A stretch of 64,000 bases of DNA from positions 38,019,660 to 38,083,659 of the forward strand of contig NC_067206.1 in assembly GCF_026262505.1 (NCBI RefSeq). Direction: 5' to 3'. The stretch comes from Trichomonas vaginalis G3. Its lineage: Eukaryota; Parabasalia; Trichomonadida; Trichomonadidae. Of this stretch, positions 37,970 through 48,106 are shown one piece after another. A program made the translations under genes and the position numbers. The notes under the pieces were generated by a model that saw nothing but the letters and a program-made list of their open reading frames with translations, made no database searches and was not told the DNA's origin. The number at the start of each line of letters is the position of its first letter. Positions within the stretch are counted from its first letter, which is position 1.

Positions 37970-38851
37970 ATGCAAGTCAGAAATATTCAGAACATAGCAC
38001 CGAGTCTAACTGACAAGAGTATAAAGATATACTATGAACATGTTATGATGAAACCAACCAAAATTCAAGAAAGTCAGTATACTTATGAATATCCAAGACA
38101 CTGGGTAGAGTATGTAGGAGGTGAGAAAGCTATTGAAATCAGACAGGTTCGAAGTATTCCAGCAGGAAGAACAATATTATTGAAGAACTTTAATGTTTTG
38201 AGATATAATGATGAAACAAAGAAGCAAGATAGTTTCCCTGTTGCTGTGTATGTGAACCTAGACACAGGAGATGACATGAAAGTTTTTAACACAAAGCTTC
38301 AAACGGTAGTGAGAGAACAACTGACTGCGGAAGGGCATCCATTACCTTCAGAAGTTACCATAGCATATAATTTTGAAACAAACTCAATAGATTTTAAAGT
38401 CATCTCTGCAAAGAAGTCAGGTTTTACATTTAATGAAGCAGATGTATATTCGAATGAAAACTTCAAAGCTATTGCATAGTTAGATAATGACGATTGCTTT
38501 AAGAAAATATTTAAATTCAGTGACTCAAAGATGTCAATAGATGACCTTCGTGGAATGTTACCATCGACGTTTACAGTTGAAGGCTCAGCAGGATTGCTTA
38601 CAAGATTGTCAATTGGTGGCGTTTGGTCTCGTGAGAACATTGTTATAAAATCCAGTATAAGTGAATTTGCTGAAGAATCTATATTATGTCTTTCAAACTA
38701 CATGTATTCGCCACCGAAGCATTATAGTATAACAAACTTTGTCAGTAAGTTTAACATAAGACTTGTCGAACCTTCTTCAATGAAAGATGTTGTGCTACCT
38801 AAAGATGGAAAGGATGGACTCATTATTGAGATGATTTTAATTGCATATTAA
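37970..38851 (+). pseudogene. W-KAI capsid-like family member 2 (Mav-B)
   Basis: 293 codons, starting MQVRNIQNIAPSL, with YTYEYPRHWVEYVGGEKAIE and the LPKDGKDGLIIEM end. It is nearly intact, about one break. The next start codon follows its stop directly. Confidence 0.64.
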
Positions 38852-39076
38852 ATGAGCTTGTTCTTGAAGGTCATTCATGATGAAATAACTGTTGTAGAAG
38901 ATGTTAGCAATTGTTCAGATATTTTATTGAGAATAGATGAGATAAGAAAGAAGTTAGATAGACCGCAAAGCGGTGAGGGCGAAGCCCGTGAGAACGCTTA
39001 TGTTTCATTGACTTTCTCCAGTAACGAGAACTTTTATGAGATAATATTGAAGAGAGATGATTTTAATATGGTGTAA
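38852..39076 (+). CDS. Small protein containing a double-hairpin insert (Mav-B)
   Basis: A 74-residue intact frame, homologue of 23928-24152, with RPQSGEGEAREN encoded by hairpins at 38962-38974 and 38977-38987. Confidence 0.62.
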   Translation: MSLFLKVIHDEITVVEDVSNCSDILLRIDEIRKKLDRPQSGEGEARENAYVSLTFSSNENFYEIILKRDDFNMV

Positions 39077-39604
39077 ATGGTAGCTTGGGCAGCTTTAGGC
39101 GCAATGGGAACAAAAGCATTAGCATTTGGAGCAAAAGCACTTGGAGCTTATGACGCAGTAAATAAAATGAGTGGAGGAAGGGTTTCGAAGACATTAGATG
39201 CAAATAAAGGGAAGATTGGAGGCTGGGTTGCAAAGAAGTTAAGATTAAATAAAATAGGGCTCATAAATAAAGCATCCAATTTGGTTGCGACTGAGTCAGA
39301 AAATGCTTTAGGAAAGGACGATGAGTTTGCAAAACACGCAAAAGACTTTAATGACCAGATGAAAGGTAAAACAATGCATTTAAATAGAGTCGATGGAACT
39401 AAAGAAAATGTTTCTTCTCCACTAGTAGTTCTTCCATACGGACCTTATGGAATGTATGGAAACCCTTACGAAAGACCATTTGACCCATTGACTGGTGGAA
39501 GTAACTGGTATCATTACGGACGAAGAAGAAAGACAGTCAAGTTGGAGACAGACGTGAAGAAAGCAACTAAAAAGAAACCAAGGAAGAGAGTTATAAAGCA
39601 ATGA
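39077..39604 (+). CDS. Glycine-rich, basic-tailed virion-type protein (Mav-B)
   Basis: A 175-residue frame that looks whole. The N-terminus (AALGAMGTKALAFGAKALGA) is small and hydrophobic. The middle is PYGPYGMYGNPYERPFDPLT and the end is strongly basic (KKATKKKPRKRVIKQ). A core or membrane-active minor capsid protein is plausible; the Mav-C gene 45498-45899 has the same layout without clear sequence identity. Confidence 0.62.
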   Translation: MVAWAALGAMGTKALAFGAKALGAYDAVNKMSGGRVSKTLDANKGKIGGWVAKKLRLNKIGLINKASNLVATESENALGKDDEFAKHAKDFNDQMKGKTMHLNRVDGTKENVSSPLVVLPYGPYGMYGNPYERPFDPLTGGSNWYHYGRRRKTVKLETDVKKATKKKPRKRVIKQ

Positions 39605-39610
39605 ATTCAA

Positions 39611-39662
39611 CAGGGTAGAAATGAGGGTAGAAATGAGGTTAGATCTAACCTTCTACCCTAAA
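39611..39662. repeat. Nested AGATCT-core palindrome unit
   Basis: GGGTAGAAATGA units lead to GGTTAGATCTAACC and TCTACCCT. In Mav-A the same place uses GGTGA/TCACC arms (24687-24738): both arms changed together. Confidence 0.88.
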
Positions 39663-39747
39663 TTTATTTTTGTGCTATGTTTTCATACGTGTGAGGGTGG
39701 TGATATCATTAATTTTTTATTTTATTTTTTATTTTATTTTTATATAA

Positions 39748-40074
39748 ATGACGAAAACTATTGAGATAACAAACTACAACGGTCATGAGTTCAAGAATTT
39801 GTTCTTCGTTCCTCGTGAAAATACATTCTATCAGATACGAGGGAGAAAGGGTAAAGTTAGTTTGAGCGTTTATGACAACAAACATAATGGGAGATATATA
39901 AAAGCAATAGATACAAACGGTAAGCGTGTTTCATTAGCTTTGTCAAAACTTACTAACATTTATTTTGACAGTGACTTTGACTCTGACGATTGGAGTGACA
40001 GCAGCGATACTGAAGAATATGAACTATTGTGTGAAGCACAGCAATGGGAAGCGCTGCAATACTTTTGTAAATGA
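39748..40074 (+). CDS. End-proximal gene, type b (Mav-B)
   Basis: A 108-residue intact frame, homologue of 24800-25108, with the same acidic stretch but a different C-terminal end (WEALQYFCK) and a replaced loop (DNKHNGRYIKAID). Confidence 0.7.
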   Translation: MTKTIEITNYNGHEFKNLFFVPRENTFYQIRGRKGKVSLSVYDNKHNGRYIKAIDTNGKRVSLALSKLTNIYFDSDFDSDDWSDSSDTEEYELLCEAQQWEALQYFCK

Positions 40075-40075
40075 G

Positions 40076-40240
40076 AACATTAGTGGGAACGTTAGTGAGA
40101 ACGTTTATTTTTCATTAGTGAAGTCGTTAGTGAAGTCATTAGTGAAGTCATTTATGTGTCAGATGGTTTTGTAAATATTTAAGGTTAAGTTGGGTAAGGT
40201 GGAACGCAGTGCCGCCGTACCCAAGTTAACCATACTAACT
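40076..40240. repeat. Right terminal inverted repeat of Mav-B
   Basis: The inner part has GTTAGTGAGAACG and repeated AGTGAAGTCATT/GTTAGTGAAGTCG units. The terminal hairpin has GGGTAAGGTGG and CCGCCGTACCC arms, then AAGTTAACCATACTAACT. Compared with Mav-A, stem bases differ but pairing is largely kept. Confidence 0.85.
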
Positions 40241-40411
40241 CAGCCGACCAGCCGGTGACAAAACCAAAACCGTTGTTATTTACATCATATTAATGATGTC
40301 ACTTTTAAAAATGTCACTTTTTGTTTCACTTTTCACAAATTATATATGTTTTCATGCTTTGTCACTTTTCTGTCACTTTTCGGGTAAAAACATTTTTATT
40401 ATTATATATAA
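40241..40411. other. Spacer with TGTCACTTTT iterations
   Basis: Begins with the GC-rich CAGCCGACCAGCCGGTG, then has about five TGTCACTTTT/TTTCACTTTT units at 40297-40382. No gene is seen. It could be a terminal or origin region of Mav-C. Confidence 0.5.
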
Positions 40412-41342
40412 ATGAATTTTACAAAACCACCGTTACCGTTCTTTGGAAATAAGAGTAGATGTAAAGATATTATATTGAGAGAACTTAAGAAACTACCGAA
40501 TGGTCTAACATTTGTAGATTTGTTCGTGGAAGTTTCTATATATCCCATTATGTCATACCGTATTTCCTGAACTCAAAGATTATATGCAATGACTTCGAAC
40601 AACTATATGACCGTCTCAAACATATTCCAGACACAAACAATATATTGAAAGAGTTAAAAGAAAAGATACCTATAGGTAAGATGGAACGTATACCATTAGA
40701 TAAGAAAAATATTGTGAGAGAGGTTTTGAAAAAAGCAGAATATAGACTGGGATAGTATATCTGCTAGACTATTATATAGTGGTTTCTATAAGAGTTCATG
40801 ACATTGAAACACTTATGTCAAAAGTTTTATATCTTAACTATACAAATGTTTTCAAAGAGGACATAGAAAAATATATTGAGGGTATAGAGTTTGTGAGATG
40901 TCGTTGGACAGAGTTGTATGAAAAATATAAAGACAAGGAAAATGTTTTCTTTATAGTGGACCCGCCGTTCTTTACACATGGGATTTCAATACCAAGTAGA
41001 CTGGACTTTGAGAGACTCTTTAGAAACTTTAGACGTTATACATAACCATCCATGCTTTTACTTTACATCCGATAAAAGTGGTTTGGAAACCGTTATGAGA
41101 TGGTTAGAGGACATACATGACTATGAGTTTATATATGACAAGATAGAATATGAGAGAGGTCCTATAAACTGGAGAAAGTGTCACAATAAAGAAATTTTAT
41201 TAGTAAGTAAATGTAGTTTTGAAATAGGACTACTTGTTTTAGGTTTTTCCATTGTGTCATTTATTTCTTTGACGTGGCAGAAAAGTACAGAGAATATGAA
41301 GATGAACCAATGCCTGCAAATGTTCAGTATATGTACTCGTAA
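40412..41342 (+). pseudogene. D12-class DNA adenine methyltransferase (Mav-C)
   Basis: The opening MNFTKPPLPFFGNKSRCKDI followed by TFVDLFV matches the AdoMet-binding start of Dam-type N6-adenine methyltransferases (PFxGxK). The catalytic motif FFIVDPPFFTHG (DPPF form of DPPY) is visible further on. Such enzymes in large DNA viruses methylate viral DNA. It is broken, with a few breaks; the exact 3' end is uncertain. Confidence 0.78.
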
Positions 41343-41365
41343 GAGATATTTTTATCTAATATTAA

Positions 41366-41729
41366 ATGGACGCACAGAACTTAGCGAATGCACAGCAACC
41401 TGGACAACCAAACCCAGAGAAATATTCCAAATGAAGTTAGAATACAAACTGCAATGGCAAACTATGGTCAAGTGCCAACAGATGTACAAATGCAAACTGC
41501 CATGTCAAATGACGCTGCGTTAGGTTTGCCACCATGGTATGCAAATATGAGATGGAAAGAGTTTTATACAAACCCTGAAGTGGGATATAAACAACTTTAT
41601 GCAGATGACGCGAACACAGGAGTTGACCCAGAATATGTTTTCTACCAGAGGAGAAACAGAATGTATGAGCTCCAGTTAAAGAATGCTATGGAACTCAACA
41701 GGAAACGTAAGAGACTAGGCGGACATTAG
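41366..41729 (+). pseudogene. Small Gln/Asn-rich gene (Mav-C)
   Basis: Begins MDAQNLANAQQPGQPNPEKY and ends MYELQLKNAMELNRKRKRLGG. The centre has PPWYANMRWKEFYTNPEVGY. About one break. Unknown; composition suits a virion component. Confidence 0.5.
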
Positions 41730-41746
41730 ATTTTACATATAGTAAA

Positions 41747-41991
41747 ATGGGTTTCTTCAGTAAGATAGGAAACTTCTTCAGAAGAGTTGAAGAGGTATAT
41801 GGAATGGAATAAAAACCGTAGGAAAAGGAATTTGGAACGGAGTCAAAAATATTGGTAAAAGAGTAAGGTCAGTTTGTTGGTATTATACCTAAAGACCCTG
41901 AACCAGAAGAACAAGCTCCTGTAATACAACAGCCTGAACCTGCACCACAGTCAAGTTGGCAACCAAATCCAACACCTCAACCGTATTAAAA
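41747..41991 (+). pseudogene. Small amphipathic virion-type gene (Mav-C)
   Basis: Begins MGFFSKIGNFFRRVEEVYG, followed by glycine/lysine-rich sequence and a Pro/Gln-rich end (TPQPY). The layout resembles 45498-45899 (MGLFGALAGVASRFLP ... QPPQTWGM). About two breaks. Membrane-active minor capsid proteins of adenovirus-like viruses have comparable composition, but homology is not shown. Confidence 0.45.
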
Positions 41992-42030
41992 AATTATATT
42001 TTTATCGTTCGATAGTAGTTGTATATGAAA

Positions 42031-42838
42031 CTAAGTTCTAAGTAAAACGCATGGTATAATGGAATTATTCTTTTTCTTCCATCTGTAGTAAACCATACTT
42101 GAAAGTCTGAAATACTTCCACTTGGTGGTTCGTATAACTTTGTAGGTTTTCGTAAAAGTCATTTGCCAAGCATAAGAAAGAGTTCTGGGCGCCAGAAAAT
42201 GAAGCATGAACAATAATAGCATCTTGGTCGAAAATATTTTCATATGTTCCATTAGGGTTTTCGACTTCATAATAGTCCGGGTGTACTGGATATGCTGCAG
42301 GCTGATTTAACATCCTCATAAATCTATACCATGCCAAGTTGTTATATTTTGTAGAAATATAAACGTTTTCTCCAAGGTCTTCTATTTTATTGATTTTAAC
42401 AGTTGCATTTTTCCTGTCATAAATAATATCGAGATGGTATTCTCCTTCGTCAATGTTATACTGTTTGCATATTCATATAGATATCGTTTATTTTTTCTTG
42501 AAAAGCTTGAAGAGTTGTTTCTAAGTTTACAAGCAAACTAACTTGTAAAAGTTTTCCCTGTTCAATTTCTCATACATACGTTTTTCTTTGTTATAGTATC
42601 GAACTTCAAAACCGACCGTAAATGGGAAACCATGTATGGCTTCTGAAATGAACTTCATTCTACGAAAGCCAATAGCTTTTGTGACAGATGGGTCTCTTAA
42701 CCATCTTAATGGGTAGTCAAAACGATAGCCTTCATGCTTTACGGTCTCTGTCTCAAACTTTTGACCGACATTAGTAAAAAGTTCATCTAATGGTTTAGTT
42801 GTAGCAACTCTTGAATTTTCTTTTTCTATTGAAAGCAT
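42031..42838 (-). pseudogene. W-KAI capsid-like family member 1 (Mav-C)
   Basis: Begins MLSIEKENSRVATTKPLDEL with YRFDYPLRWLRDPSVTKAIG, closely related to the whole member 2 at 47109-47969. The end has a strand-rich segment. Broken, a few breaks. Divergent from the fibre gene, 18 bp apart. Confidence 0.65.
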
Positions 42839-42856
42839 ATTTTATCTAGAATAAAA
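42839..42856. promoter_or_regulatory. 18-bp divergent promoter, TAGAATAAAA type (Mav-C)
   Basis: ATTTTATCTAGAATAAAA separates the capsid-like gene and the fibre. It shares TAGAATAAAA with Mav-A, Mav-B and Mav-D divergent promoters, although the elements differ greatly. Confidence 0.62.
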
Positions 42857-44525
42857 ATGTCGAAAGATATTGCTTCCATGAGAGAAATACAACACAACCG
42901 ACAACTCATTATGCAAGCTCTAAATAAGAACACAACAAACTTTTCAAACTATTCTAAGATATCTGAGTCATTGAAAGAAGGAAACTTAAAACTGACATTA
43001 AACCCAATGACAGATGAGTTTCTGTTTCAAGACAAGAAGAACAATACTGTCTGTATAAATCCAACAAAAGGAACTTTAAACGAGAAACCTATAAATGAAC
43101 TTCTTTTGAAAGCAGATGTTGACAACAAAGCTGACAAAGAATATGTAGACGATGCAATAGCAAAAGAAGAAGAAAGAGCTAACAATGCTTATGCAACAAA
43201 AGAACATACTCATCCTGAATAGCAGACAAAACATATGTTGACAATAAAATGTCAAGTGAAGTGACAAGAGCTGAAAACGAATATTCTAAAAAGACTCATA
43301 CACATTCTATATCTGATATTACAAACTTACAAGAAACCTTAAACAGGAAAAGTGCCGTTGGACATACACATACCATTGCAAATATTACAAACTTACAAGA
43401 AACCTTAAACAGGAAAAGTGCCGTTGGACATACACATTCTATATCTGATATTACAAACTTAAACGTTAGCCTTGAAAATAAAGCGGATAAGGAATATGTT
43501 AACGAAATATACCAAAGTTTGATAGGAACAACGAAAAATATTGAAACTATTGTTGGGGATGTTTCTGTCTATGAAGAAAACAAATATTTTAGATGGGAGT
43601 TTGTACACTCCTTAAAAATGGTATACGGTATAAACTCATTCCGAAAAATAACAATGAAATGTATGTAGGCTATATAAAGAATAATGGTACACAAGTTAAA
43701 GTTCCATTAGACAACAACTGCTACTTAAACTTATATGGAGACGAACAAAAGAAATATTTAAGAGTTTATGAAATGGCAGGTATGACGTTGGCTGACCCAG
43801 CTCCAGCACCATATTATTATGACTATGGAGATGACGACAGAACACCACATGTAGATGAACAAAAACTAACATTATATTTAGATTATTATAGATATAAAAG
43901 ATATAATGCAATAGAAAAAACGAGAATAGTATATTATTATACAGATGACAGAAATAAATATTATAGTCAAGATTTTACCTACCCTGAAAACATAAGATTA
44001 TATTATAAAAAATATTCTGACACAAACCAGAAGAAACCTGAAATAGTTGCACTATATTTTAAGTTCAAAAGAGACAATCCTATAATATCTCATATGTTTG
44101 ATTTAATGAACCCAGTAGGTTCTATTTATACATCTATGGAAGCAAGAGGTCCTCAAGTAATGTTTGGTGTTGGTGCATGGGAACAAATAGTCGACAGGTT
44201 TTTGTATTGTGCAAACTCTTCAAAGGAAACAGGGGAAGTAAAACGATTTCAGGTGAAAATTTACCTGCACATAGTCACTACATAGATTTAAGCACATCTC
44301 AAGCAGGTTGGCATAAGCATAGATATTGGGATTGGTCAGGAATGACAAAAGGTAAAGGATATGATGTTAAAGACGACGTTAAGTTTGCTATAAATTGTTA
44401 CTGGGATGACACGGGGAGAAGGAAACCATACACATTTCGTTTCAGGATATACGCAAACAACGGGACAAAGTAAAGAATACATGCCACCTTACATGACAGT
44501 TTACGCATGGTATAGAATTGCTTAG
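42857..44525 (+). pseudogene. Phage-type tail fibre (Mav-C)
   Basis: Begins MSKDIASMREIQHNRQLIMQ. The shaft has KTHTHSISDITNLQETLNRK and GHTHTIANITNLQETLNRK repeats, the typical phage-fibre H-T-H-x-I-x-D/N-I-x-x-L-Q pattern. The tip has NPVGSIYTSMEARGPQVMFG and RFLYCANSSKETG, as in the Mav-A and Mav-B fibres. Broken, a few breaks. Convergent with the integrase. Confidence 0.85.
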
Positions 44526-45480
44526 TCGTCATTTTCAACTTCTTTAGCATATTCGTCAGGAGTTGTCTTATATTTGTTAGGAACTGTCTTTGAAAGTATA
44601 CCACCTTGAACTTTGACAAGTTTGAAACGAGGTCTGGCAATAGTAGTTTTATCTTCTGCTTGCAGTGTGTACATTTTGCCATGTTTGCCTAAAACTTCAT
44701 AATATTCTCTTGTATACTTTCTTCTATTTTTACGAACACGAATGTGAGTACCTATCGGGTTCCCATTGTTGTCATAGTCAATAGTATTTTCATATGGGTC
44801 GCGTTTAGGTATTTCTATTTTTACTTTGTCACCTTTCTGAAGTTTGAAGCCCGGCATTCTTTCTTGTTTGTCTCTTTTGACTAAATTATTAAATATATAG
44901 TCTTTCTCTAAGTCAGGGTTGTTTTTCATTTCTTCGGGGGAGTGGTTTCCCAAACCTTTTTGTTTACGGCTATTGTAAATATTTAAAACTTGTCTCATCT
45001 TTGCCATGGAGAAGTGTCTATATTGTCGTCATATGACATTTCATTTGCTTCACCACCTTGTGGTTGGTTTAAGTCTCTTAACATTTTTATACAACCGTCA
45101 ATGACACCAAGAGCAGAATGGTTTTGGTCGACAATGAAATATTGGTTTACATTTTTTGAACGCAGATAGTTTTTTACATCATCTGATTTGAAAGAACTTT
45201 CACAGTCAGATGTCAGTTTTGTTGGATGGTATTTGTCAACGAATATTGTCAAAGCAGTTTTCACATCTAAAATATTTTTGGACCATAATGGTATGGCTTC
45301 ACAGTATCTTGTGTTTTGACCAACAAATATTAACCAGTATGGTGGTCCATCTTCTCTATACCTCGGAATGTTTTCCAAGATATCCATAAACCAAGCATTT
45401 GGTGTTGAACTAAAGATTTTTACCATGAGTGCTTTCTTTGTCGCTTTAGAAACATAGGGGTCCTTGTTCGGATTCGTCAT
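44522..45480 (-). pseudogene. Retroviral-type integrase (Mav-C)
   Basis: The core has YWLIFVGQNTRYCEA, KLTSDCESSF and NHSALGVIDGCIKMLRDLNQ, followed by an SH3-like end (YEVLGKHGKMYTLQAEDKT). It is diverged from the Mav-A and Mav-B integrases but shows the same order. Broken, about one break. Confidence 0.82.
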
Positions 45481-45497
45481 TTTTTATCCTATAAGAA

Positions 45498-45899
45498 ATG
45501 GGTTTATTTGGCGCATTAGCAGGAGTCGCATCTAGATTTTTACCCGCAGTGGGAACAATAGCCAGAGGTGCATTTGGAATTGGAAGGAAGATTTTGAGTA
45601 CATTAGGTATACTGAAAGAGAAAGCACAACCTATTATACAAACTGTACAGAAAGGTTGGGATGTAGCACGAGATGCAACAAATCTTATTCCAAATCCTGA
45701 AACAAGAGGAAAAGTTCAAGGATGGATGGACAATGTAGGAAGACAAGCAGGAAACTATTATAACAAAGCAAATGACTACTATAACCAAGCAGGACACTAT
45801 ATGGACCAAGGTGAAAGATTCTTTAACAGAGGATATAACCATGCACAACAATGGGTAAACAATAACCAACCTCAACCGCCTCAAACGTGGGGAATGTAA
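45498..45899 (+). CDS. Amphipathic Gly/Asn-rich virion-type protein (Mav-C)
   Basis: A 133-residue frame that looks whole. The N-terminus MGLFGALAGVASRFLPAVGT is hydrophobic with small residues, then come basic helices (GIGRKILSTLGILKEKAQ) and a Tyr/Asn/Gln-rich repeat-like end (NYYNKANDYYNQAGHYMDQG). Divergent from the integrase, 17 bp apart. A minor capsid or membrane-penetration role is a guess. Confidence 0.55.
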   Translation: MGLFGALAGVASRFLPAVGTIARGAFGIGRKILSTLGILKEKAQPIIQTVQKGWDVARDATNLIPNPETRGKVQGWMDNVGRQAGNYYNKANDYYNQAGHYMDQGERFFNRGYNHAQQWVNNNQPQPPQTWGM

Positions 45900-45918
45900 A
45901 GTTTTTTACTGAGATGAA

Positions 45919-46071
45919 ATGAACAATACAGCATTGAGACAAATGGGTTCAAGATGGATTTGTCGACTTCCAGCAGTTACACCACGTGTTTGTCAAGTTC
46001 TTCCTATACCTCAGGAAGTTTTAGACCGACTTAAAAAACCTAAACAACCAGTTGAAAACAAACCAAACTAA
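45919..46071 (+). CDS. 50-residue basic protein (Mav-C)
   Basis: MNNTALRQMGSRWICRLPAV opens the frame and KKPKQPVENKPN closes it. The start is preceded by TTTTTTACTGAGATGAA, and exactly this leader precedes the next gene (46072-46090), which supports it as a real gene. Unknown. Confidence 0.5.
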   Translation: MNNTALRQMGSRWICRLPAVTPRVCQVLPIPQEVLDRLKKPKQPVENKPN

Positions 46072-46090
46072 AATTTTTTACTGAGATGAA

Positions 46091-46675
46091 ATGACCGAAG
46101 AAGTTGAAACGGTAGATTTGACACCACAAACAAAAAGTTCAGAACCATTGTCAAAACCCGTCAAAGAACTTACAGATGAAGAGAAAAATTCAATAATAGA
46201 AAGTGCCAGGTCTGGAAATACAAACCCTAACTACAAAGTCACTTTTCATAAAAATGGAACGGCTAGTATCTCAAAAAAGAAACAGACTCTCACAAATAAA
46301 ATATTGAAGTCTGAAGGAGCTTTCGAGACAACAGATGGAAAAGTTTACTTCACTGACCAACAGTTCATTATAGAACATCTCATTGACTTAGAGTCGAAAT
46401 ATTCTAAACTTTACAACAAACACAAAAAGTTGAAAGGAAAACAAAAACAAATGGCATATGATATTTATGAAGATGTTGACGACACAACTGTTCCTGCAGG
46501 TGAGGTAAAGTCAGAGGAACCGAAAAGTGACGAAAAACCGATAGAAGAAGAAAAACCAAAAACTGAAGATAAACCAAAACCAAAGTTTAGTTTCCAAACT
46601 AAACCAAGTCAACCTTCATTAGCTGGTATGGGTTGGCGTCAAAGACTTATGGCAGCAGGTGGTTATGTAAAGTAA
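46091..46675 (+). CDS. DG-domain protein with acidic middle and basic end (Mav-C)
   Basis: A 194-residue frame that looks whole. Residues about 35-70 (ARSGNTNPNYKVTFHKNGTA, then SISKKKQTL) match the short domain of 3025-3261 and 5399-5833. A coiled coil follows, then Glu/Lys/Pro repeats (EEPKSDEKPIEEEKPK) and the end GMGWRQRLMAAGGYVK. Unknown role; conserved between element types. Confidence 0.58.
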   Translation: MTEEVETVDLTPQTKSSEPLSKPVKELTDEEKNSIIESARSGNTNPNYKVTFHKNGTASISKKKQTLTNKILKSEGAFETTDGKVYFTDQQFIIEHLIDLESKYSKLYNKHKKLKGKQKQMAYDIYEDVDDTTVPAGEVKSEEPKSDEKPIEEEKPKTEDKPKPKFSFQTKPSQPSLAGMGWRQRLMAAGGYVK

Positions 46676-46706
46676 AGAAAAAAAATATTTTTTTATTTTT
46701 ATAAAA

Positions 46707-46952
46707 ATGCCCCCATATAGAATGGATAGAAAGTCTGCTAGAATAAAAGCAGAGTTACAAGGATATGGTTGGAGAGTTTCGAAGAAGTTTAAATATAGGA
46801 AGGGAAGACCCATAAAAGTCTATGACAAATTGTCTGGTCTTCGCTACGAAATGGATTTGGAAACAGCACGTGCCAATTATCCAAACAGACTAGAGAGGTT
46901 AGAAGAAGAACGTCTTATGAACATGCCTTTCGATGTGTTAAACATTGCATGA
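46707..46952 (+). CDS. Small basic protein (Mav-C)
   Basis: An 81-residue frame starting MPPYRMDRKSARIKAELQGY, strongly basic in the first half (KKFKYRKGRPIKVYDK) and acidic later. Preceded by the palindromic AT leader TTTTTATAAAAATG. Not recognised. Confidence 0.5.
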   Translation: MPPYRMDRKSARIKAELQGYGWRVSKKFKYRKGRPIKVYDKLSGLRYEMDLETARANYPNRLERLEEERLMNMPFDVLNIA

Positions 46953-47108
46953 AATAAAAACGTTTTTCAAAAAAGTGACATTTTTAAATTTTATTTGAAA
47001 TGTACGCTGAGTTTGTTAGTGAACCTCAAGTTGAAGGAAACTTGTTTGTTAGATGAGAAATATGAAATGGCATACCATTTTAAAACAATATATTTTTACA
47101 TATATTAA

Positions 47109-47969
47109 ATGCTTCAGGTTGAAAAACAAAGAACAAAAGTAGCAGATACAAAACCGTTAGACTATATCTTTACAAATGCTGGTAGGACTATTTCAGATGA
47201 AGAAATTTCATCCCGAGCATACAGGTTTGACTATCCAATTCGTTGGCTTCAAAGTCCTTCAGATGCAAAGGCAATAGCATTTAGAAGAGTTTTGTTTTCA
47301 AATAGAACTAACGCATTTATGTTCGCAGTATATTTTCATGGGCAGTATAAAGGTTCTGATGGTCTAATAGACAAATTTGATGAAATGAGAATCTTTACAG
47401 TTCGTTCAGACGAAAGTCTTGAGAAAACTCTAAATGACTTTCAAACTCAAATGAACAAATATTATTGGGAATTTCAAGAAAAATACGACTCTTTACTAAA
47501 TGGAACATACTATCTGAAACTAGAATATGACAAGATGAACTCCACCGTTTCATTTCAAAAGATTGAAATTAACCCTCCAAGAGATACAGAGTTTTTATTT
47601 TGGAAAGTAGACAAACGTTCTTGGGCACAATTTCTTCGGTTACTAAACCAGAACGAACCATTACCACCAGATGGTCCATTTAAATTTATACTTCCACCAG
47701 CAGATTTGACAGTTTATAGAAACGTGTTTGACCCTCAAAATGTTATGTGTCATGCAAGTTTCAGTTCAAGCAACAATAGTTTTCTATGTATTGGTAAGGA
47801 CTTTTATGACTTTGCTTCTAAATTCTACGAACCACCTAGTAACAGTTTCTCTGACTTTCAAGTTTGGTTCACAACAAATGGTGTGCAACATATTATTCCA
47901 TTGTACTATGACTTTTATCTCGAATTGTCTTTCATATATAACTACGGAAAAGTGCTGAAAAAGTATTGA
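47109..47969 (+). CDS. W-KAI capsid-like family member 2 (Mav-C)
   Basis: A 286-residue frame that looks whole, the best representative of the family. Residues about 33-60 read YRFDYPIRWLQSPSDAKAIA. The middle is helical, and the end is strand-rich (NNSFLCIGKDFYDF, FQVWFTTNGVQHIIPLYYDF). The two-part layout (N-terminal arm, C-terminal beta-rich end) would suit a vertex or spike protein. No known family is recognised with certainty. Confidence 0.62.
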   Translation: MLQVEKQRTKVADTKPLDYIFTNAGRTISDEEISSRAYRFDYPIRWLQSPSDAKAIAFRRVLFSNRTNAFMFAVYFHGQYKGSDGLIDKFDEMRIFTVRSDESLEKTLNDFQTQMNKYYWEFQEKYDSLLNGTYYLKLEYDKMNSTVSFQKIEINPPRDTEFLFWKVDKRSWAQFLRLLNQNEPLPPDGPFKFILPPADLTVYRNVFDPQNVMCHASFSSSNNSFLCIGKDFYDFASKFYEPPSNSFSDFQVWFTTNGVQHIIPLYYDFYLELSFIYNYGKVLKKY

Positions 47970-48106
47970 AAAATAATGTTTATGTTAGCATGTTAGATCT
48001 AACACGTTTTCTAACCACTTTTCTAACATCGTAGAAAACTCATGAAAACAATTTATTTTTGACACTTTCACAAAAAACATAAAAAAAGTGAGTTAAAATG
48101 AGATGT
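47970..48106. other. Palindrome unit and spacer
   Basis: TGTTAGATCTAACA with TCTAACC repeats at 47985-48030 is a variant of the AGATCT palindrome family whose outer pair is T/A instead of G/C. No gene is seen. Confidence 0.75.

Larger units (their letters stand above)
25308..40240. mobile_element. Mav-B, right piece (Maverick/Polinton)
   Basis: Continues the element that begins left of the window. Parts in order: polB N-terminal part, upstream small gene, SSB-like gene, cargo zone (KilA-N, minisatellite, coiled coil), integrase, tail fibre, minor capsid, small gene, CCG gene split by mariner, small gene, ATPase, capsid-like gene, two small genes and a type b end-proximal gene. It ends at 40240 in ACCATACTAACT; the next six bases CAGCCG should be its target duplication, whose partner is outside the window. 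It is broken, with about seven breaks besides the two insertions, fewer than in Mav-A. Confidence 0.93.
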
